Below, in pieces: positions 35,201 through 44,364 of a DNA stretch of 64,000 bases. Numbering within the stretch: the stretch's first letter is position 1; each line of letters starts with the position of its first letter. Under the pieces are notes generated by a model. The model saw only the letters and a list, made by a program, of their open reading frames with translations, was not told where the DNA came from and searched no databases. The position numbers were made by a program, and so were the translations under genes. Origin of the DNA: Halichondria panicea (Eukaryota; Porifera; Demospongiae; Suberitida; Halichondriidae); NCBI RefSeq assembly GCF_963675165.1, contig NC_087377.1, forward strand, positions 5,518,042 to 5,582,041, read 5' to 3'.

Positions 35201-36126
35201 TACGGCTATTGATCCACTGCCCCCTGAAATGAGTGTTTGGTTTGGTGAGGTAGGTCATTCATGCACCATCATATATAGTATTAGTATCGTTATAATTATG
35301 TGTTATGTCTTACAGCATCCAAGTATTTCGCTGAAAATCGAAAAACAACCTGCTCGAAAAGGAAATGTCGTAACTATAATTGCAAATGGATTACGACCAC
35401 TAACGTATGAATGGTTTTTAGGGAAGAAAAAGCTTTGTGATATTAATGACGAGGACTATGATGGTTACACAACAGATAAGCTTGTGATTAAGAAGGACCT
35501 TTTTTTAACTGAAGGTGTATTAAAGTGCAAAGTGAAAGACAAGTCAACTGATTGTGTTGCAATTGAATCTGATGAGCTTGGTAAGCATGCATTATGTCTT
35601 GTGTATGTGGTAATCCTTCCTGTTTTGAACAGATCTCTTTGAAGAGGAGCTCAGAAATACTGGGAAGTTGCAAGAAGAAGAGATCGGCAAAATAAAGGGT
35701 ATAATTAATAAACATAAACAGTGTAATTATTTGTATTATTGCTGGTAAAAAACCTTCGCGAATGACCCAAATCAACAGAAAATTTGACTCTTGTGTATCT
35801 AACTATTGCGTTCTGGCAAGGATCGTGTGCCATACACCATAGATAAATAGAGCATGCATAAAAATATTATTATATGCATGGTCATACATACCATAATAAT
35901 AATTATTGTTCAAAGGTAGCATAATTGTGTTTGATACTTGCAAAACATTGTAAACATTATGGTTATTGTTGTATAGATAATGGATTTAAAAGTGTTAAAG
36001 ATTTGCAACGTGCCCAGCAGCTGGACAAGCTAAACTTTTTGAACACGGCTGAAAAGATAAGGATGGAATGCAGCGGACTCTTTGCTTCTGTTCAGAAAAG
36101 TAATGCTGCGATTTCTGGTAAGTAAA
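32278..36126 (+). CDS. Ig - Roc-COR GTPase - Ig protein, unit 2
   Basis: Exons 32278-32583, 32676-32882, 32969-35249, 35316-35580, 35633-35698 and 35977-36117 (or running to TAA at 36124-36126). All joints are phase 1 except the 66-base in-frame intron at 35250-35315. Exon 1 is an Ig-like domain (TYQWFF, KGVYSCIAED). Exon 2 is a short unknown block (VDLLNGVGGVTYEEM). Exon 3 has P-loop GPGQVGKST, a long acidic/Ser-rich insert, VADVGGQPAFLEMLP (G3), LLVGTFLDE at the G4 position, and a COR-like part with PAQWLMLSICLKLLAR, ending in a Cys pair CTHC. Exon 4 is a second Ig-like domain (TYEWFLGKKKL, VLKCKVKD). The first Ig cysteine position is not Cys in either Ig domain (EFTVSTS, VTIIANG), which fits a cytosolic protein. 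The frame drops one base in a T-run near 33160, just after the P-loop; this is a sequencing error or a real lesion. Upstream exons and the start are not seen. Confidence 0.75.
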
Positions 36127-36342
36127 TTATGTTTTGTCTTGTGACTGCATACATGTAGTAATGGTGACCCGTTTTTGACACATAATTATGTTTGTCAGGC
36201 ATATTTGCATTAATAATTATACTTACATATTTATCAGTCCAAAAATTTTACCTAATTTGCCGTATAATTGTACATTGCCAGGCTATAAGGATGTGCTATA
36301 ATTAATAATAATGTATATAATGTACTTTTAGACACTTCTATA

Positions 36343-36700
36343 ATGAAAGCACCGCGGGTGCATGCTGATGCCTCGGCAACCAAACATGAAGCTATACTAG
36401 ATTATTACATTGGTGCACAAAGTAATCGACAACCATATTAAATTGCTAAAAACAGATGCCACGAAAGTTAAAAATTAATGGCAGCATGAAACAGCTAAGT
36501 ATATAAGTGCAGCTTTACAGCTCTTTTCTCACTCTTGCAGCCACCAATATACAACTATAGCGTTATAGTGCAGAACTATTATTATACTTACTATTAGTAG
36601 AGTAGCAATTAACATGCACCCCTGCATGGACAAATTTTCCTACGCACTGTTCTGAAAAGGCTACAATGGCATTGGAAGTATAACATATCAAAACATTGCA
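36343..36700 (-). repeat. Repeat family B, degraded copy
   Basis: Begins TGAAAGCACCGCGGGTGCAT and TGATGCCTCGG like the copy at 4050-4080, and runs through the shared body to about 36700, where similarity is lost before the other end. Confidence 0.6.
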
Positions 36701-37264
36701 ATGTGAAATGTCAAATTAAAATTGTTACTGCCCACTCAATATTTGTGACGTTTTCGTGTCATAACTTGTCATATGTGTCATTTCCTCTTCATAATAAATA
36801 ATAAAAGTACTGCAGTGTAATTAGCAAACAAGGTAGCATAGATTCAAGTTAGCATCTGTACCTTTCTTCTGCAGACCAGATTATACTTTAATCTTGGTTC
36901 CTAACTCAAAATACAATGAAAAAGAGAATAAACTAAGTCTGTAATCAGTTATCAGTGTCACTGTTCAGACTTTCATCCAGTCCATCAAGTCTAGACTACC
37001 AGCTATTCTCTCCATTCATAATTACTCTACTCATCATCATATCCAATATATGTATGTTAACTATCTCTTGATGGATCGTCAGTGTCGGTAAATCCCACCA
37101 GGAGAGAGTTTCTCAGGGGCTTTCTTCAGTTCCTGGGCACTGTCTTTGCTTTGCCTTGCTTGTCTTGGAAACTTGACATCAGCTCTATGTTACAGTAGTA
37201 TACCTTGGCTGTTACTTGGGCTGATCTGTCATCCTCAGTTGGTATACTGTAGTCTAGCTGGCAC
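36701..37264. other. Spacer, nothing recognised
   Basis: AT-rich; no exon or clear repeat. Confidence 0.45.
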
Positions 37265-37657
37265 CAGGGGCGTAGGCAGGAATTTGAGGAAGAGGGAGCT
37301 GTTCGCGCCAGAAACTACTTGGCGCGGAGCGCCGAAAATTCCGGTGACCAGGAGCCACACCCCCTAATTAATGACTCATTGCGCATGTGCAAGAAATAGC
37401 CACACCTTGCTTCAATTAATAATACTGCTAAAGCTAGCTAGCTAGCCGTAGCTAGCTAGCTTAGTTCTGTTGCACTAAAGAATCAAAGTTACTAGTATAG
37501 TATAGCTAGCTCTTGGACATGCTGTTTGTCTGCCACTAATCTATACCAGTAATTCCCAGGCTGAAGACTCATCAGAGAAGGTGGGGCTCTTAGTGTAGTT
37601 TTTGCAGAGAAAGGGGGGGCTCCAGCCCCCAAAGCCCTCCCCCTCCCTACGCCCCTG
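37265..37657. mobile_element. 393-bp TIR transposon, 5-bp target duplication
   Basis: Ends CAGGGGCGTAGGCAGG and CCTCCCTACGCCCCTG, flanked by GGCAC at 37260-37264 and 37658-37662. The same style of end (CAGGG-CGTA) as 18093-18760. Non-coding. Confidence 0.75.
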
Positions 37658-38211
37658 GGCACAATAAACTTTAGCTAGCTCTACTTACATGCACTTATGC
37701 AAAATTAACGCTGCTTAACACTAACAGGAAACTAGGCAACCCACATTCATATGAATCCTTAGGAATTACTTGTGCTGCCTAGCACCGAACTAAAGGTAAA
37801 TACCCTTCCCACAAAAATTTATGATGTAAAGTATGGGACAGTCCCTTTCCAGTCACTGCAATTCAATGGTAAAACTGTCATCACTGTTATATTTCAAACC
37901 TGAAAAACACTGTATGCAGCTCATGTAGAAACTGCATGTGAGGTATCATTGGAAAGAGTAATAGCTAGATTATACAATAGAGAGCAAACTAAAATTATTT
38001 CTAGGTAAAATTCCTTCTTTTTTAGTGTTTGAAGTACAAATTGTGTGTTTTTGTCTCACTTTTTACTGCATTTGTATACTTGTAGATTAAATGTTTGATG
38101 ACAACTTTTACATATTTTTTACATTCATTTGACAAAATGTTTTGATATGAGCAAACCTAGCTATAATAATATTATACAACTCTAGAACCATGAATTAAAT
38201 TCCGCCTATAG
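37658..38211. other. Spacer, nothing recognised
   Basis: AT-rich sequence without exon or repeat that I recognise. Confidence 0.45.
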
Positions 38212-38675
38212 AGACTCTTACATTGATCCTTGAGCAGCTGTAACATGTACTCTACACAGACACACCCAAACACGTACTGTATACCTCACTTGCGCACACT
38301 GAGGCATAATTATTCCGGATGCATTTTTTCTGCGAAATGTTCGTTGTTCTAATTATGCCTCGGTGCGCATGCGTAAGCGAGGTATACGATACAGTGTGTT
38401 TGTGTGTGTGTTTTCTGCATGCATGTGTGCATGCATGCACTCAGCTCAAAGATCGATGAAGTGCAAGTGTAAAGAGTTTCTATAGGCTTCTAGTCATGTT
38501 TTCTATGATTTGCAAAATACTGCTTTGTTCTTGAGTAATTAATTTGCTTACTTGCAGCCTTTTCAAAAGAGCTAGTGGTAGCAAAACTTGTCCACTTAGT
38601 ATAGTTATATGCTCTGCACTAGAATGCTAGCTATTGGTATAGCTTCAGCTAGAGTGAGAAGACAGCTGCAAGACT
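38212..38675. repeat. Two family B fragments in opposite orientation
   Basis: 38212-38308 is a minus-strand end fragment (…GTATACCTCACTTGCGCACA, CTGAGGCATAATTATT). 38352-38675 is a plus-strand copy starting ATTATGCCTCGGTGCGCATG and following the family body with deletions. Confidence 0.65.
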
Positions 38676-38681
38676 CTTTGT

Positions 38682-38736
38682 AATTATGCCTCGAGGCGTA
38701 GCCGCACGAGGGATACGGTAAAGCTGGCTGTGTGTG

Positions 38737-38775
<39 letters not shown>

Positions 38776-39527
38776 GTGTGTGTGTATTCCAGCTATAACT
38801 GCTCAACGGTTGCAATGTAACGAAAACTAACAGCTTCTATAGGCTTCTAGCCACGTTCTCTTGGATTTTGATTCGTGGATTAGCAAACTAAAGCTTCTTT
38901 CTCGAGTTATGGCTAGTTTGACTCACATTGAAGGCTGTTGCAGTCTCTTCAGAATCTTTCATAGCATCATCTGTCCGCACAAACTTTCTATTCAACATAT
39001 GAGTTAGCCTTGCACTAAAGCGCTAGCTTTTTGTTAGCTACAATACTCAGAAAATATCTTTTAAAACAGCTAGCTAGCAGTAGCCATTTGTGAAATTGAT
39101 CTCTTTGGACACACCCTTTAATTATTCCTGTGGATGTAATGCGCATGCGCGCTCATTCCCCATGTGTGAGAAAATAATATCCCAAGATCCTCCTGGCAGA
39201 ATCATCTTTGTCTTGAGGGCCTGGTATATAAGCCACAAAACACTACCATATAACAATATAGATAACAATATGCATGTACACAGGTCTTTTCTTCTTAGAT
39301 ATTATATACACTGAACTACAGATCCTGGAAGAATCAATTTTCTTCTTTCTTGAGATCCTGGTAAGCCACATAATACAACAATAGATGCATGTAAATAAGT
39401 CTTTTCTTCTCAGTGACTTTATATAGATAAGCTAACTTTAATACTAATATAACACTCTAATACTTTTAAGCGAAAGCAAAAACATGGCGAGAGGCATTAG
39501 CACAGCGCCAGCTTGAACACTAGTTAT
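38682..39527 (+). repeat. Family A copy plus linked tail, duplicated at 52.6 kb
   Basis: Family A body (38682-39070, with a (TCTG)n microsatellite at 38733-38785). It continues without a break into a tail containing ATGCGCATGCGC, GATCCTCCTGGCAGAATCAT, two copies of a GATCCTGG(A/T)-A block, and the end GGCATTAGCACAGCGCCAGC at about 39495. The whole stretch reappears at 52600-54155, where it is split by an insertion. Confidence 0.8.
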
Positions 39528-39757
39528 TATAGCAGAAAATGTTTGTGAGGTGCAAAATTTCATGTTTTTGAATGACAGAGTGGTTAATGCGCGGGAAAAA
39601 ACTGGTCCCACGCACCGGTATTTTACATGCAAAGCTGGCATCATAGATAGAGTAGAGAGGGATTGGAAACAGAAGTGATTCACGTGATGTTTTACAATGA
39701 AGTCTACGTAGTGGCTCTGAGACCATCCGTGTAGCGAAAATTTGCACCAGCGAAAAA

Positions 39758-40648
39758 TTATACATGTGTACGGTAGAACATAATATCCATCATAATTATA
39801 CCTCCAATCTGTAGTGCAGATGAATAGTGTAGAGTTGGTACTCTGGTGTAACTCATTAGGTAAAATGTAGCTGCTTCATTCCCTGGAATGATGAAGCTAT
39901 CCATAAACACAATTGCGGTGTCCATGTCCCAGAGGTAAAAATCAGCAAACAGTGCAGTTGCTGTGAATGCAGACAAACCTAGTGGAATAATGAATACATC
40001 ATGTAGTAATAATTGGTTAGTTAAAGTTGAACCAACTCACTTGTTAAAACACTCAAGATGTACATCATAGAAGGGCCCTTCCACCATGTTGTCACAGTTT
40101 GATAGCTGTTTATAAAAGTGACAGCAATAAGCGCCAAACAGAATAGCATAGCGATCAGTGAGAAAGCGAAGGTTGCGTAGAGTCGAGATATTAGGATGTT
40201 TGTGTATCGCTCAACTGTTGAGAAAAACAGTCATTGAAAAAGACCACAATCAATGAAACTATAATAAACTGCTTACAAACAAGGTAACTTTCTTCATCCC
40301 TGTCAATAAAAGTATCTGCTCGCAGTTCAATGACATGTGAGCCACTGAAAATGCCAAAGGCAATATATCCTTTGTCAGGATCAGTTGTACTTGTCGGTTC
40401 TGACAAATTGATCTGTGGCAACAGTAAAAATCCAATAGTTCATAGAGAGATACACTACTTACCTGAACCCACATTGGAGTTCCAGCTGCCACTGCAAAGC
40501 AAATAAGAGCCCCAGCCGTGAGGATAATTGCCAAAATTGGCCATAGCACCTTCTCAAACCCTCTAGTATGACATCTCAAGGCAACTACTGTCTTCTCTGC
40601 CACAATAGAGACCACTGAAGGCAATGCTGTCAGAGATTTTGAAGCCAT
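39758..40648 (-). CDS. Four-pass membrane protein, clarin/claudin-like (partial?)
   Basis: Exons on the minus strand: 40648-40463, 40412-40277, 40214-40041 and 39978-39802, all with GT-AG borders and consistent phase. They start at ATG 40648 (MASKSLTALPS). TM1 is VLWPILAIILTAGALICFAV, followed by the extracellular-type GTPMW. TM2 is LYATFAFSLIAMLFCLALIA. TM3 is MMYILSVLTSLSAFTATALF. A fourth segment starts at HYSSALQIG, where a donor (GTATAA) lies at 39801. Without splicing the frame would end at TAA 39758. The layout (one TM, long first loop, then three TMs) fits the clarin/PMP22/claudin superfamily, but I cannot name the member. The last exon may be missing, since duplicated repeats begin at 39527. 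It is divergent from the KCMF1-like gene with 415 bases between start codons. Confidence 0.65.
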
Positions 40649-41063
40649 CTTTCTACTGGCAACTCCTTGTATATTTTTAAGCAGCCCCTCCCCTCTTTTG
40701 GCTGGTGATGACACACCTTCGTTTTATACGCATGCGCAGAATATTGTTAGGGGCTTTCCAGTAATATTGTGATCATGTGCCATTCGCTTTGTCAGCAAAC
40801 GTGGAAGAAAATGGCAGCTCACTTTCAGATCTGATAAAGAGTTGCCAGTCAGTGAATGAGACGTATAGTACATAAGGAACCTGGTGAGGATCATGCATCT
40901 GCTAGTTTGTGTCACTGTGACTGTAACTATGTGTGTAACTATGTGTGTTCTGTCTTTCCTAGATTTGGTGTGTTGGTTCGTATGGTTGAATATTATATGT
41001 TTTTGCTTACCAGCTTAATTCATGAGTCTCACACCCAAACCCCATCCAACCAGAGTCCCCAGA
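40649..41063. promoter_or_regulatory. Shared upstream region of two divergent genes
   Basis: 415 bases between the ATG of the minus-strand membrane protein and the ATG of the plus-strand KCMF1-like gene. It contains TACGCATGCGCA at 40727-40738, one base off the NRF1 consensus palindrome. A bidirectional promoter is inferred from geometry only. Confidence 0.4.
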
Positions 41064-43515
41064 ATGTCTCGAAACATGTCCAGGCATAATGGTAATTACA
41101 TACTTCACACGTACACGTACATGTACATGCAGACCTGTGTGTATGGAAGTATGTATATCTTCGATGGCCTATTAATATCATCTTAGAAGCAACTTGATGT
41201 ACAGTATGCTTTTACTATGTAAAAATGAGCAATTATGACCAATTTGTGAGTAAGAGCATCATTTTGTGATGATTACCTACTCTAAGCTCACTAGTCTGAC
41301 AACTCCCATTTAATAAGGCAGGCATTTCACGGGTTTCCCCTTGTAGAATAAGATGTGTGATCGAATTGTATACCAGCTGATCTCGTCTCTACATACATGT
41401 TAGCAAGCTTGTTGAAGATTCTGTATTCATTTAGCAAAATTTTACGGGTGTTCATATGTACATGTATCTGTAGTGAGAGTTGTGTCACATTGTGTCAATC
41501 TTACTGTGTCTCTATCTAGCTGATCACCCTTTAGTTGCTATACAAACAATGAAGTGACTGAAGGCATGTTGTTTAGTGTACAGACACTTTGTACGCGCAC
41601 ACACACACACTCAGGTGTCAGCTGTGATGCTTGCGGGAAGGGAGGGTTCTCTGGAAATCGTTACAAATGCCTTGTGTGCTACGACTTTGACCTCTGTGGT
41701 GACTGCTATAGTTCTGGAGAGACAGGAACCGGCAAACACAGCAGCAGCCACCCAATGCAGTGTATACTCACTAAAGTCGATGCTGGTAAGTATGACCCCA
41801 CTGTTCAGAGCAGGGTCCGCAGACTAATACATGTAGGGCGTCGAAGAGCAGGGCTTGATCGTTACGTTGGCATGTTTCGGGAGAGTGGACAGGCTCAGGA
41901 CAATGTTCACCCCATCACTGAGCTTCTACAACATGTATCACAGCTCTCAAGTAAGTAGCAGTAGCAATGTGGTCCATTGCCTAGTATTATAGTATTATAT
42001 AATATGGAAGTAGCAAGCCAACGAAAGGGTGGTGTCATTGGGGAAAGGCAAGTGTGACTTACAACTATATGAAGTGTAGAGGTACACCCCAAGATATTGA
42101 CCATACTGACCATGTTGCCTATTGACACAACCACCCTTTGTCGCTGCATATGTATTAATAAACTGTTGCCAGCCATGGCAGAGTAATTGTACCTTTCAAC
42201 CCTCCAGTATTTTTATGTTAGTTGTCTTTTAACCTTTTGTGACGGCTCCAATACTTCTTTGCTGACTTTGCTGTGATTCTAGTACCAGTGAAACCTGTTT
42301 GTATCGGGAAGCTAAACACATCATTACACTATGTCTTACTATACCCTACGCCCGCCCGACAGCTTAAGGTTAGGATATAGTGTTTCGCCCACGCAAGAAA
42401 GTGGGCGTTCCCGCTCAGCATCTGTACAGCAATTTAGGTAAAGCTAGCTACAAAACTTCTGCGTCAGTTTTCTACCTTCTTAGCTGATGATCATGTCCTA
42501 TTTAAGAATGATCTAATTAAACAAGGTATGGGGCAGGGCCAGATGTAAACATTTCATAGAGAATCGAGACTCTGCAGCTGCAGAGCGCTCACTTTACTGT
42601 TCATTTTTGGATCATTTTTGCGTATTGATAGTACAAAAGAGCAGATATGACAGAACAAGTATCACAATAAAGAAATATCTAAACATCTGGCTCTAAGGTA
42701 AGTATAGATCTTGTCATAGAGCTCTTGTATGTCACTCCATGGCCTCTGTAGCTCTAGAAAACTGACGCCAAAATAAGGAGTGTCCACCACAGATCTCTGA
42801 TGGCTATTCTACTCTTCATGTACTAAAGACAAACAGTTTTAGCTTGAATATGAGTATTGATACAAACTCTTCATTACTTTCAATGGCCATGAAATAAATA
42901 AAAACATATGCCTACCAGGCTGTGGCAGCCTAGTGCTCCAATACTAACGTAGTTTCCACTCCTCTGGCTATGACAAATATTATAGCACCACACCTCGGCA
43001 GAGAGTTTAGCACTTCAGTTAAATGTACCTAAGTTCAGTATAATAAATTATTATGTTAATTAGACATGTACATGTACCGTAAATGCATGTACGTTATGGT
43101 GGAAATTTTATCCGAAAATTCTAACTGCGAAATTATTATGCGCAATAGGTTCTACAGTTGTACGTCACTATTCTGAGCTGTATATACGAATATTTAAAAT
43201 TAATTGAGCAGTTTATGAATACAAAAATTTGCACCAACGAAAATTACCCACTGTTATAGTATTTCCACCATAAAACTTATGTTATTCACACGCACACGCA
43301 CACGCACACACACAAACCTTCCTCCAGGTAGTGGCAGTCATGGTGGGCAACGGCTTGCTCCCACTGATGTTCCTCCTCACATACAACAGTTGCTTGACCA
43401 GCAGGAAAGACAAGCTCTCGAAAGGCGATCTCCCCTAAGGAGACCAATGTATCGCAAGATAACCTCAGGGGCAGGTGGACTGCTGACATCAGATACTCAC
43501 AGTTTAGCTGGTTAG
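41064..43515 (+). CDS. KCMF1-like ZZ-type zinc-finger protein, short form
   Basis: Three exons: 41064-41091 (MSRNMSRHN), 41615-41950 and 43328-43515 (TAG), predicting 183 residues. Exon 2 opens with a complete ZZ zinc finger (CDACGKGGFSGNRYKCLVC, then DLCGDCYSSG, then a His pair in SSSHPMQC), very close to vertebrate KCMF1, a RING-less E3-type protein whose ZZ domain reads N-degrons. The following VRRLIHVGRRRAGL and PITELLQHVSQLS match the part of KCMF1 beyond its second zinc-finger region. The Di19-type finger that normally sits between them is absent, so the protein is about half the usual length. Exon 3 has a Gln-rich helix (QQLLDQQERQALERR), as in KCMF1. Both acceptors follow CA repeats. 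The C-terminus is taken from the first stop; a further donor at 43489 is possible. Confidence 0.8.
43094..43274. repeat. Inverted repeat, TTATGGTGGAAA ends
   Basis: TTATGGTGGAAATTTTATCC at 43094 and GTATTTCCACCATAA at 43274 form inverted ends. The right side contains GCACCAACGAAAATTACCCA, related to the ACCGTATAGCG family. It lies in the KCMF1-like intron next to the acceptor. Confidence 0.5.
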
Positions 43516-43624
43516 CCTCATAAGAATGCAGTTACATGAAGGTACATGTAGCTGCTTCCATACACTAATACAGTAACAGTGAGCAATAACATGTAAAAGA
43601 TGGTGGTAGCTTTTGCATTGGTCA

Positions 43625-43815
43625 TAATTGTGCCTCGGTGCGCATGCGCAAGCGAGGTATACGGTAGTGTGTGTGTGTGTGTGTGAGTTTGCATGCAGAA
43701 AATTAATGTTTGTCATGATGTATAAAAGCAAGAGAACTCTTGATAAAAAGCAGCTTTATGTTATGTATAGCTTTGGCATCTCCACCGAGGCATCAGCACC
43801 CGTGGTGCTTTCATT
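43625..43815 (+). mobile_element. Repeat family B, internally deleted copy
   Basis: Keeps both ends: TGCCTCGGTGCGCATGCGCA at 43631 and CTCCACCGAGGCATCAGC ending near 43797, with only a GT microsatellite and short spacer between. Useful for defining the element's two termini. Confidence 0.7.
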
Positions 43816-44023
43816 TTGGCATCGATTGTTTTAACAACAATCGTGGTCGATCATTTCCTATATACTCTTTGAGTTTTCCTGTGGTTACAGATATTAATTG
43901 TAGGCAGTAAACTTTTAACGAGAACCCTGGCGTGGCCCGACCTTCAGTTAGAAAGGAGCTCGGGTTGCAAGCTTAGATTTGTTTTGCTGCATTTATATAT
44001 GATATGATATGATACTACTTAAT

Positions 44024-44275
44024 TAAGATGGGAGCGTCTTACTACACGGATTCTGTATCGTCTAGCTATATGTACAAATCGTGCCATATATGTATATATG
44101 TGCTAAGTTATAACATTACTCAATGATATTCACATGCATAAATGCGTTATATCAGCCGCACATGCATGTATAGAGCACTTAGTACATTGCAAACAAATAT
44201 AAATGTATAGTTAAGACGACAGTGAATCCGCAATTGATATACTGCATATATAGTAAGACGCTCCATCCCCTCATC
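44024..44275. repeat. Inverted repeat around 250 bases
   Basis: GATGGGAGCGTCTTACT near 44028 and AGTAAGACGCTCCATC near 44250-44270 are inverses; the interior is AT-rich with no coding sense. Confidence 0.6.
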
Positions 44276-44364
44276 TACTCCTGTTATTAAACATGTATAA
44301 ATTTATACATCATAAGGAGGGCCTGCCCTTTTAATAACCTCTCCCTCCCCCTAATTTACAGCAG

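Noticed and set aside
39444-39765. Minus-strand frames that might be the last exon of the membrane protein
   Set aside because: No acceptor in the right phase, and the DNA overlaps palindromic remnants and the end of a duplicated repeat.
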